A stretch of 64,000 bases of DNA from an uncultured Anaerolineae bacterium. Its GTDB lineage: Bacteria; Chloroflexota; Anaerolineae; Anaerolineales; Villigracilaceae. Shown one piece after another: positions 1-8,095 of this stretch. The stretch is from assembly GCA_903838415.1 (NCBI GenBank), contig CAILYI010000084.1, positions 1 to 64,000 on the forward strand, written 5' to 3'. The notes under the pieces were generated by a model, which worked only from the letters and a program-made list of their open reading frames with translations, had not been told where the DNA came from and did no database searches. Position 1 is the stretch's first letter. Every line of letters starts with the position of its first letter. The position numbers were made by a program, and so were the translations under genes.

Positions 1-73
1 AATAAATAAAAAATAATTATAATTAATTTAAATACTTTAACGATAATTGAAAAACCGACAAGGATAGTTCGTT

Positions 74-1384
74 ATGGATCTCTTTACCGTTTCCGCCCAG
101 GAATTTCAATCTCACTGGAAATCAAAATTCTTTACCATTTTTACCGGCCAGGCGTTTTCGTTGTTTGGTTCGTCACTTGTGCAGTTTGCGCTGATCTGGT
201 ATCTGACCCGTCAAACCGGTTCCGCCACCATGTTGGCGATGGCCACCCTGGTGGCGATGCTGCCGCAGATCGTGCTGGGGCCATTCGTTGGCGCCCTGGT
301 CGATCGTTGGAATCGGCGTTTCGTAATGGTCGTGGCCGATGGAGCGATTGCCGCGTCCACCCTGGTTTTGGCGGCGCTTTTTTACTTTGGCGTGGTACAG
401 GTCTGGCACATTTACGTTATTCTGTTCCTGCGTTCGCTGGGCGGCGCCTTCCATTGGCCCGCCATGCAGGCTTCCACGTCGCTGATGGTTCCCAAAGAGC
501 AGCTCTCGCGCGTGGCCGGGCTGCAGCAAACCTTGCAGGGATTGGTCGGCATCGTTGCTCCGCCCACCGGGGCCGTCCTGATCGGTCTGCTGCCGACTCA
601 GAGCGTCTTGATGATCGATGTCGTCACGGCGCTGATGGCGATCCTGCCGCTGCTCTTTATCTCCATTCCCCAGCCGGTGCGCCAACAAACCGAAACCGGC
701 GACCATGCCACATCCTACTGGCAGGATGTGCGTGAAGGTTTTGCCTACGTGCTGGCCTGGCCCGGGCTGATGGCAATTCTATTCCTGGCGGTGCTGATCA
801 ATTTTCTGCTGACCCCAGCGGGTTCGCTGATGCCCTTGCTGGTGACCAAATACTTTGGTTTGGGCGCCATAGAATTCGGCCTGACCGATTCCCTGTTCGG
901 GATCGGCATGATCATCGGCGGCCTTTTGCTCAGTATCTGGGGCGGATTTAAACGGCGGGTCTTCACGGCTATGTTGGGCATCATTGGTTTGGGAGTGGGA
1001 GTCCTGGCGGTTGGCTTTGCGCCTGCCAATATGTTCTGGCTGGCTCTGGTCGGAATGGCCGTGATGGGTTTCATGAACCCGATGACGAATGGCCCCCTGC
1101 ACGCCATCATCCAGACCTCCGTCAAGCCGGAAATGCAGGGACGGGTCATGTCCCTGATTTCCAGCGCCGCAACCGCCATGACGCCGCTTTCCCTGGCAGT
1201 CGCCGGGCCAGTTTCAGATCTGGTTGGCATCCGGACCTGGTACGTTTTCGGCGGCTTGTTTTGCCTGCTGGTGGGCGCTGGCGCGCTTTTCATCCCGGCG
1301 ATCATGAACATCGAATCCAACCAAAATGGACCAACAACCGGGTCGCCTGCCAGCGCGGTCATAAATGCATCCGTCATTGACTGA
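74..1384 (+). CDS. MFS transporter (DHA3-like efflux family)
   Basis: 436 aa, multiple TM helices, MFS-like motif DRWNRR; typical MFS_3 sequence. Confidence 0.85.
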   Translation: MDLFTVSAQEFQSHWKSKFFTIFTGQAFSLFGSSLVQFALIWYLTRQTGSATMLAMATLVAMLPQIVLGPFVGALVDRWNRRFVMVVADGAIAASTLVLAALFYFGVVQVWHIYVILFLRSLGGAFHWPAMQASTSLMVPKEQLSRVAGLQQTLQGLVGIVAPPTGAVLIGLLPTQSVLMIDVVTALMAILPLLFISIPQPVRQQTETGDHATSYWQDVREGFAYVLAWPGLMAILFLAVLINFLLTPAGSLMPLLVTKYFGLGAIEFGLTDSLFGIGMIIGGLLLSIWGGFKRRVFTAMLGIIGLGVGVLAVGFAPANMFWLALVGMAVMGFMNPMTNGPLHAIIQTSVKPEMQGRVMSLISSAATAMTPLSLAVAGPVSDLVGIRTWYVFGGLFCLLVGAGALFIPAIMNIESNQNGPTTGSPASAVINASVID

Positions 1385-1431
1385 CCTGTTTTTAAATTGC
1401 CCGATCGATTTCGGTATGGTATATTGACGGC

Positions 1432-2589
1432 ATGCGACTCTTATTCGTGGCCGATGGCCGCTCCCCAACTGCCCTGAGCTGGATGCAATACTTCGTGGAT
1501 CGCGGCGATGAAGTTCACCTCGCCTCCACGTTTGCCTGCCAGCCAAACCTGAAATTAAGTAGCCTGGAAATTGTGCCGGTCGCTTTTTCGGGGATGAAAT
1601 CCGCCTCGACGGCTTCATCCAAACCCCGCAGCGGAATCTGGGGCGCTTCGACCCTGATCCTGCGTACCGTTATGAGACAGTGGCTCGGCCCGGTGACCAT
1701 TTCCCGCTCCGCTCAGCGCCTGCGTGGACTGATCGAACGCATCCAGCCGGACCTGGTGCATGCCATGCGCATCCCCTATGAAGGCATGCTGGCTGCTGAC
1801 GCCGCCGGACTGGCTCCGCTGTTGGTGACCATCTGGGGCAACGACCTGACCCTGCATGCGCCCTCCACTCCGTTGATGCGGCACTACACCGAATGGACTC
1901 TAAAAACTGCTGACGCCCTGCACGCCGACTGTCAGCGCGATATTCGGCTGGCGAAAAAATGGGGTTTTGCCACCAACAAAGCCAGCCTGGTCGCGCCCGG
2001 CAGCGGCGGGATTCGCACCGACATTTTCAATCCGCCCGCCGAACCAGTTGAAACGCCGCTGGTGATTAATCCGCGCGGATTTCGGGCTTACGTTCGCAAC
2101 GACACTTTTTTTCAAGCCATCCCGCTCGTTCTGAAGTTCAGACCCGATGCGCGCTTTGCCTGCGCCTCCATGGCGGGCGAACGGCAGGTGCTCGAATGGA
2201 TTGAAAAGCTGGGCATCGGCCCTTCTGTGGAACTGCTGCCCGCCCGCCCGCATGCCGAAATGGCCGAATTATTCCGCGCGGCGCAGGTGGTGGTTTCTCC
2301 CACCACGCATGACGGCACGCCCAACAGCCTGCTCGAAGCCATGGCCTGCGGCTGTTTCCCCGTCGCTGGGGACTTGGAATCGATCCGTGAGTGGATTACG
2401 CCGGGGCAAAATGGCCTGCTGGTCGATGCTAGTGACCCTGTCGCGCTGGCCGCCGCCATCCTGCGCGGATTAAACGAATCCGCCCTGCGAAGGCAGGCCG
2501 CGCAGCAAAACGCGGCGATCATCGCAGGACGGGCAGAATATTCGCGCAACATGGCGCGCGCGGCGGAATTTTACGAAAAAATTCGTTAA
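1432..2589 (+). CDS. Glycosyltransferase family 4-like (GT-B)
   Basis: C-terminal PTTHDGTPNSLLEAMACGCFPVAGDLESIREWI..GLLVDASDP is typical of GT4 glycosyltransferases. Confidence 0.88.
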   Translation: MRLLFVADGRSPTALSWMQYFVDRGDEVHLASTFACQPNLKLSSLEIVPVAFSGMKSASTASSKPRSGIWGASTLILRTVMRQWLGPVTISRSAQRLRGLIERIQPDLVHAMRIPYEGMLAADAAGLAPLLVTIWGNDLTLHAPSTPLMRHYTEWTLKTADALHADCQRDIRLAKKWGFATNKASLVAPGSGGIRTDIFNPPAEPVETPLVINPRGFRAYVRNDTFFQAIPLVLKFRPDARFACASMAGERQVLEWIEKLGIGPSVELLPARPHAEMAELFRAAQVVVSPTTHDGTPNSLLEAMACGCFPVAGDLESIREWITPGQNGLLVDASDPVALAAAILRGLNESALRRQAAQQNAAIIAGRAEYSRNMARAAEFYEKIR

Positions 2590-2598
2590 CCGGGCGCT

Positions 2599-2829
2599 TT
2601 ATTCGCTTTTTGTAGGCATGCGCGGAGCGCGCAAAGCCGCCAGCTGATCTTCCAATTGCTTGCGGCGCGCATCTGCGGCAGACTTGACTTCGTCCACAAA
2701 GCCACCGGAGCGTGAGCGCAATTCTCCGCGCAGTTTTTCGCCGGATTCAGGCGCCAGCAATAACGCAATGGTCGAGCCCGCCATCCAGCCCACAAAAATT
2801 CCAATTAAAAAGCCAAACACTCGTCGCAT
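2599..2829 (-). CDS. YtxH-like small membrane protein
   Basis: MRRVFGFLIGIFVGWMAGSTIALLLAPESGEKLRGEL: one TM plus APxSGxxxR motif of YtxH/GvpP-like proteins. Confidence 0.65.
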   Translation of the reverse strand: MRRVFGFLIGIFVGWMAGSTIALLLAPESGEKLRGELRSRSGGFVDEVKSAADARRKQLEDQLAALRAPRMPTKSE

Positions 2830-2981
2830 AAGCCTCTCCTTGATTGGGGTTCTTTACTCATTATACTGCTCGTTACCTGAAAAAATACCCATCCATTCCT
2901 GAAATTATACGGGAATATTCTGTCGTAAACCTGACCGATTTTCAAACCGTTTGCGCCGAAAGATTGACGTATAATCGTTTT

Positions 2982-3009
2982 GCCGCACGTATCGCAAGAA
3001 CGTGACGGC
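2982..3009 (+). ncRNA. pan-motif-like 5' UTR hairpin upstream of panB
   Basis: GCCG-CACGT-[A]-TC-GCAA-GA-ACGTG-[A]-CGGC: stem of 4+5+2 bp with one bulged A on each side and a GNRA loop, 7 nt after a TATAAT box (2970-2975), upstream of panB. Confidence 0.6.
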
Positions 3010-3087
3010 GTCAAGAATTCCAAATTAGAACTTCCAGCGCAGGGGTTTTCCTGCTGGATCGGACTCTACCATTTATCGGAGGGTACC

Positions 3088-3984
3088 ATGTCAACCGTTA
3101 GTGTTTTCCCTGTTGTTTCAGCCCGTAAAAAAGTGACCGTGCTCACGTTCCGCGAGAAAAAGGAACGCGGCGAACCCATCACCATGCTGACCGCTTACGA
3201 CTATCCCACCGCCCTGGCCCTGGATCAGGCTGGTGTTGATTCGATTCTCGTCGGCGATTCGCTGGGAATGGTGGTGCTTGGCTATGAAAATACTTTACCC
3301 GTCACCATGGAAGAGATGCTGCATCACAGCCGCGCCGTTTCACGCGGCGCCAAATCGGCTTTGCTGGTGGGCGACATGCCGTTCATGTCTTACCAGGTTT
3401 CGGTGGAAGAGGCCGTGCGTAATGCCGGGCGCTTTCTGCAAAATGGCGGCATGGATGCCATCAAGCTGGAAGGCGGACGCGAGCGCATCGAGGCCATTCG
3501 CTCCATCGTCAGCGCCGGAATTCCGGTGATGGGACACCTGGGATTGACCCCGCAGTCCGTTCACCAGTTGGGCGGATTCCGCGCCCAGGGCAAAACCGTC
3601 GCTGCTGCCCGCCGCCTGCTCGAAGACGCGCGGCTGCTGGAAGAAGCCGGATGCTTCAGCCTGGTGCTGGAATCCATCCCGGCGCAGCTGGCGGAATACA
3701 TTTCATTGCAGATTTCCATCCCAACGATCGGAATCGGGGCCGGAGCCGGATGCGACGGTCAGGTGCTGGTAACGCACGATCTGCTCGGATTGTTTGAGCG
3801 TTTCACGCCCAAGTTCGTCAAAAAATATGCCGATTTGCACGACGAAATGCAAAAAGCTTTCAGCGATTACATCGCCGACGTGCAAACACAGCAATTCCCG
3901 GCGGCGCAGCATACCGTCAGCATGGCCGAAGTCGAATGGCGCGAATTCCTGCAGGCGGCTGAACAGGAAATTTCCCCGTTGTGA
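3088..3984 (+). CDS. panB: 3-methyl-2-oxobutanoate hydroxymethyltransferase
   Basis: MLTAYDYPTALALDQAGVDSILVGDSLGMVVLGYENTLPVTMEEMLHHSRAV is the PanB signature; ATG 3088 preceded by GGAGGGTACC. Confidence 0.97.
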   Translation: MSTVSVFPVVSARKKVTVLTFREKKERGEPITMLTAYDYPTALALDQAGVDSILVGDSLGMVVLGYENTLPVTMEEMLHHSRAVSRGAKSALLVGDMPFMSYQVSVEEAVRNAGRFLQNGGMDAIKLEGGRERIEAIRSIVSAGIPVMGHLGLTPQSVHQLGGFRAQGKTVAAARRLLEDARLLEEAGCFSLVLESIPAQLAEYISLQISIPTIGIGAGAGCDGQVLVTHDLLGLFERFTPKFVKKYADLHDEMQKAFSDYIADVQTQQFPAAQHTVSMAEVEWREFLQAAEQEISPL

Positions 3985-4898
3985 GCAGGCCCAGCATGCA
4001 GAATATCCTCATCGTCGGGACGGGCGCGCTTGGCACGCTGTTCGCCGCGCGTTTGGCGGCCGCCGGGGCAAACGTCACTTTGTTGGGAACGTGGAAAAAC
4101 GCGCTTGAAACGCTCAATACTGATGGCGTGGGCATAATCTGGGCGGATGGCACGCGCGCGCAGTATCCGGTGCGGGCCACGGATGACCCCTCCGCGTGTG
4201 GACAGGTTGATCTGGCGCTGGTGCTTGTCAAGGCCTGGCAAACGGAACGGGCGGCGCGTCAGCTTGAAAAATGCCTGGATCTGAATGGATTGGCCGTCAC
4301 CTTGCAGAATGGCCTGGGAAACCGGGAAATCCTGGCGGCGCGGCTGGGTGCGTGGCGCGTGGCGCTGGGGGTGACCACCAGCGGGGCGACTCTGCTGGGG
4401 CCCGGGTTGGCAAGAGTCGGTGGGGAAGGGTTGATCTCGCTCGAAGCGCATACCCGCAGCAGCGAGGTTGGCGGCCTGTTACGCGGCGCCGGATTCCAGG
4501 TGGAGCTTGTCCCGGATGCCAATACTTTCGTCTGGAGCAAGCTGGTGGTCAACGCGGCCATCAACCCCTTGACGGCGCTTTTGCGCATCCCCAACGGCGT
4601 TCTGCTCGAACGGCCAGCGGCGCGGCTGCTGATGGCGGCGCTGGCACGCGAGACGGCGGATGTGGCCTCGGCGCTGGCCGTTCGCCTGCCGTTTGATGAC
4701 CCGGTGGCGCTGGTCGAAAGCGTGGCGCGCAGCACGGCGACCAACCGCTCGTCGATGTTTCAAGATGTGGAGCGCGGCGCCTCGACCGAAATTGATGCGA
4801 TTTGCGGGGCGGTGGTGCGCGCCGGGGAGGCGTGCGGCGTGCCCACGCCGGTTAATTGGTCGATGTGGCAGTTGATGAATGCCCTGCCTGCGAGTTGA
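3981..4898 (+). CDS. panE: 2-dehydropantoate 2-reductase
   Basis: N-terminal Rossmann ILIVGTGALGTLFAARLAAAGANVTLLG, PanE/ApbA C-terminal domain; overlaps the panB stop (GTG start at 3981; ATG at 3996 is an alternative). Confidence 0.88.
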   Translation: MSRPSMQNILIVGTGALGTLFAARLAAAGANVTLLGTWKNALETLNTDGVGIIWADGTRAQYPVRATDDPSACGQVDLALVLVKAWQTERAARQLEKCLDLNGLAVTLQNGLGNREILAARLGAWRVALGVTTSGATLLGPGLARVGGEGLISLEAHTRSSEVGGLLRGAGFQVELVPDANTFVWSKLVVNAAINPLTALLRIPNGVLLERPAARLLMAALARETADVASALAVRLPFDDPVALVESVARSTATNRSSMFQDVERGASTEIDAICGAVVRAGEACGVPTPVNWSMWQLMNALPAS

Positions 4899-4990
4899 CG
4901 AATGACAGCGGTTTTTGTGCTTTTCGGGGGCGGTAATCGGATGAAATTCATGGTAATATCTTGAAGGAATTTTCCCTTCGGAGGTTTTTG

Positions 4991-5914
4991 ATGCATAAAT
5001 GGTTTGCTATTTTCGCGTTGTTGGCGATCATGTTGTTGCCGGCCCGGGCCAATGCCCAGAGTGCTGTCAGTCTTGACCAGGTGGATATTGCCGTTTGGCC
5101 TGAATATGACACCGCTGATGTGCTGGTGATTTACAAAATCGCGCTTTCGCCCCAGACACCTTTGCCCGCTGAAATCACGCTGCGTCTGCCTGCCAGCGTC
5201 CAAAAGACCGCCGTGGTGGCGGTGGGCACCAGCGCGGAGGCTGTTTCGGATAAGGATGTCGTTTCGAGCGTGGTGCCTGGCGCCGATTTCACCCGTGTGA
5301 CCATCAAAGCCAATGGTCAATTTATCCAGGTGGAATATTATGATTCGAATCTGACGAAGACCGGTAACGAACGTCAATATGCCTTCGATTGGCTCGGGGA
5401 TTTTGCGGTAAAGCAATTCCGTTTTGGGCTGCGTGAACCGTTGAAATCGAGCAATGTCAAGGTCGATCCGGCTCTCCCGGCTGCGGGGACGGATACTGAG
5501 GGTTTTCGTTTTGGTGAATTTACCCAGGCTGATGTCAAAGAAGGGCAGAAACTGAGTTTCGCCATAAGCTATCAGCGCGACACCGATTCTCCCAGCACAT
5601 CTTTCCTGCAAGTGCAGTCGAGCACACCGCTTACTCAGCCTGTTCCCGGCCAATCCACGTGGACGACAACTTATCTGCCCTGGGCCTTGGGCGGATTGGG
5701 TTTGATTTTATTGCTGATTGCGGGTGGAGTTTATCTGGCGTCTGGCAAGGCCAATCGCGCTTCGGCGAAATCTCGCAAGCGACATGTGGCGCGCAGCGAA
5801 GAAGATGACGGCGACAATGGACCGATACATTGTTCGCAATGTGGCAAGCGCGCCCAGCCCGGCGACCGTTTCTGTCGCGTTTGTGGCGCGCGTATTCGAC
5901 GGAGTGATGCGTAG
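4991..5914 (+). CDS. Secreted/membrane protein with C-terminal zinc ribbon
   Basis: Signal peptide, one TM near residue 240, C-terminal CSQCGKRAQPGDRFCRVCG zinc ribbon. Confidence 0.6.
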   Translation: MHKWFAIFALLAIMLLPARANAQSAVSLDQVDIAVWPEYDTADVLVIYKIALSPQTPLPAEITLRLPASVQKTAVVAVGTSAEAVSDKDVVSSVVPGADFTRVTIKANGQFIQVEYYDSNLTKTGNERQYAFDWLGDFAVKQFRFGLREPLKSSNVKVDPALPAAGTDTEGFRFGEFTQADVKEGQKLSFAISYQRDTDSPSTSFLQVQSSTPLTQPVPGQSTWTTTYLPWALGGLGLILLLIAGGVYLASGKANRASAKSRKRHVARSEEDDGDNGPIHCSQCGKRAQPGDRFCRVCGARIRRSDA

Positions 5915-5963
5915 CTTTCGGTTTTAGCGCGAAGAGCTGGTTGACATCGTTTCAAAATAAAAA

Positions 5964-5985
5964 GGGACGCCCAACCGGGCGTCCC
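5964..5985. terminator. Bidirectional hairpin terminator between convergent genes
   Basis: GGGACGCCC-AACC-GGGCGTCCC flanked by A- and T-rich tracts. Confidence 0.8.
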
Positions 5986-6008
5986 CTTTGTTATCTTTTA
6001 CAGCAACG

Positions 6009-7997
6009 TTATTTTTCCACTGCGCCCGCATCGATCCATTGCGTGAAGAGCGCCAGTTCATCGACGGTCAGGTTCATGGCATGAGCCTTGCTCTGAACCT
6101 CAATCAGCTTGCTATCGGCTGATTTTCCGGCGACGATCACCGGGCCATCCGCGCTGCCTTTCATCAAGTTAGCATAGCTGGTCAAATCCAGGCCTTTGGG
6201 GGCGGCGGCGTCTTTATGGCACATGGTGCATTTGGTGGTCAACATGGCAGCGATGGCGGCATCGTAGGTGGGGGCACTGCTGCTGGATGAAGCCGCTGGA
6301 GCAGGTGCGCCCGCGTCGATCCACTGCTTCACCAGGGCCAATTCATCCGTTGTCAGGTTGGCAAAATGCTGGGTGGTTTGCTTGGTAATCAGCATGCTGT
6401 TGGCTGAATCGTTCGGCGTGACGACGGAACCATCTTTGCCGCCCTTCATCAGGCTTTCATAACTGCTGAGATCGAGTCCGCCGGTGAGCGCCGTGGCGTT
6501 ATGGCAGGCAGCGCACTTGGCAAACAGCGGTTCGATGTTTGCTTTATAGTCTGGGGCTGTGCCGGAGGCTGGCGTGGGGGCTGGGATGGGCGTGGGAGCC
6601 GGAGTCGGCAGTTGGGCCTGGATGACTTCGCGGAGTTTCGGTGCATCGAATCCGGCGTAGGTGAAGGTGGATCCATGGCAGGCGCTGTTGGAGCAGAACG
6701 AGGTGTTGGTGGTCGATCCGGCATCGGCAGTATTGTGGCAGGCCGAGCAGCTTTGATCAAAGACCTTGTTGTGCATGCTGATCCAGTTCGGATTGTGGTG
6801 CGAATCCGGTTCAGGTCCGCGGCTGAGTTCGATTTTGGCGACAAAGTCGGCTTTGCTGGCGACCACCGGGATGGAATGACACAGGTTGCATTCCAGGCGG
6901 ATGGCTTGCTGATTGGCATCGAGGTGTTTTCCGTCATGACAGCGGAAGCAGCCAGGGCTTTGGAAGTGTCCAATGTTATTCGGGTGAGTGTCCCAGTTGA
7001 TTTTTTGATCGATGAAAACCGAATCGGCGTAGATCGACTGCAATTTTACAACCGCTGCTGTAACTTTATCCTGATTGGCTGCATAGAAATCTGGATAAGT
7101 GGTTTTGTAAAAATTATCCAGCGCAGTAATTCCGGCCTGGGCATCCGCCTGGGTGGCATAATTTCCGCGCAGGGTCTCAACGCTCTGTTTTCGAATTTCC
7201 GGGATGGTGGATGAGATTATTCCAAGCGATAAGGCTTGATCCACAGAGTCTTCGGGGGCGTAAATGCGGTGCGTGATGCGGTTGTGGCAGGTCATGCAGT
7301 CCATTTGCTTGAGTTTGCTCGGGTCAATCTGGGCTGGATCCACGCCCGCCTGAACATCCACATAGTCAACGGTGCTGCCATCATCCTTGACCACGCGCAC
7401 AAAGGGGATTGTCTGGTCAAGTTCATCAGTGGAGTAGTAAGAGACCTTGTTCATGATGTGCCAGTGAATTCCAAGTCCCTGGCCTTCGCGCTTGGCGCCG
7501 CCACCTGTTTTTAGCACCAGGTAGGTGTAATAGGGGGTATTTTCGGCATCATCCTTGAAATGGGTGATGAGACGCAGGCTGTCATCCGAAAACTTTTCTG
7601 GCGTATGGCACTGTTCGCAGATTTCGCGTGCCGGGCGCATGCTTTCAGCCATGATCGGGTATTCGTAGGTGGTAAAAGTCATGGCCACCAGATGCTTCAA
7701 GTCTCCAGCTTTTCGGAAAAGCTGATTGCCAATAAACTCGCGTCCAATGTGGCATTCCACACAGGCCACGCGGGCATGCGGCGAAGCCTCATAAGCCGCA
7801 TATTCCGGAGGCATGGTGTGACAACTCGTCCCGCAGAATGGGGATGAGTTGGTATAGGCCCAGCCATAGGCGCCTCCCACCAAAACCAAGGCGGATAATA
7901 ACCCAAGCACAGCATATGGCAAAATCAATAAACTGCGCGGAGAACCGGGTGGGGGGAAGAAAAATTTACGTAGAGATGTTCGTAATTGCTTTAGCAT
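6009..7997 (-). CDS. NapC/NirT-like multiheme cytochrome c (10 heme motifs) with two C-terminal cytochrome c modules
   Basis: Start ATG at 7997 (MLKQLRTSLRKFF). Motifs CGTSCH (CX3CH), CVECH, CEQCH, CMTCH, CFRCH, CNLCH, CSACH, CSNSACH (CX4CH), CAACH, CTMCH; N-terminal TM anchor. Confidence 0.85.
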   Translation of the reverse strand: MLKQLRTSLRKFFFPPPGSPRSLLILPYAVLGLLSALVLVGGAYGWAYTNSSPFCGTSCHTMPPEYAAYEASPHARVACVECHIGREFIGNQLFRKAGDLKHLVAMTFTTYEYPIMAESMRPAREICEQCHTPEKFSDDSLRLITHFKDDAENTPYYTYLVLKTGGGAKREGQGLGIHWHIMNKVSYYSTDELDQTIPFVRVVKDDGSTVDYVDVQAGVDPAQIDPSKLKQMDCMTCHNRITHRIYAPEDSVDQALSLGIISSTIPEIRKQSVETLRGNYATQADAQAGITALDNFYKTTYPDFYAANQDKVTAAVVKLQSIYADSVFIDQKINWDTHPNNIGHFQSPGCFRCHDGKHLDANQQAIRLECNLCHSIPVVASKADFVAKIELSRGPEPDSHHNPNWISMHNKVFDQSCSACHNTADAGSTTNTSFCSNSACHGSTFTYAGFDAPKLREVIQAQLPTPAPTPIPAPTPASGTAPDYKANIEPLFAKCAACHNATALTGGLDLSSYESLMKGGKDGSVVTPNDSANSMLITKQTTQHFANLTTDELALVKQWIDAGAPAPAASSSSSAPTYDAAIAAMLTTKCTMCHKDAAAPKGLDLTSYANLMKGSADGPVIVAGKSADSKLIEVQSKAHAMNLTVDELALFTQWIDAGAVEK

Positions 7998-8021
7998 AAC
8001 CGTTTGTCCTGTTGTGGAATT

Positions 8022-8071
8022 GGTTATTGGGACGGAATCTTTCCTTTTGGTCTGATCCCGTCCCAATAACC
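8022..8071 (-). repeat. Intercistronic stem-loop
   Basis: GGTTATTGGGACGGAATC / GATCCCGTCCCAATAACC inverted repeat (17/18 complementary), 14-nt loop, between two operon genes. Confidence 0.8.
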
Positions 8072-8095
8072 CTTCAGTTCTGGTACGGATGGCTT

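Noticed and set aside
1-73. AT-rich block at window start as an origin-like element
   Set aside because: Truncated by the window edge; no DnaA boxes or iterons visible.
3034-3057. Second tandem pan-motif copy
   Set aside because: TCCAGC-GC-AGG hairpin has a two-nucleotide GC bulge rather than the two bulged adenosines; not called.
4760-5653. 297-aa minus-strand ORF
   Set aside because: Spans the panE end and the zinc-ribbon gene on the other strand; composition typical of antisense shadow ORFs.
6501-7214. 237-aa plus-strand ORF (Gly/Arg/Val-rich)
   Set aside because: Antisense to the decaheme cytochrome; CXXCH motifs on the other strand are decisive.
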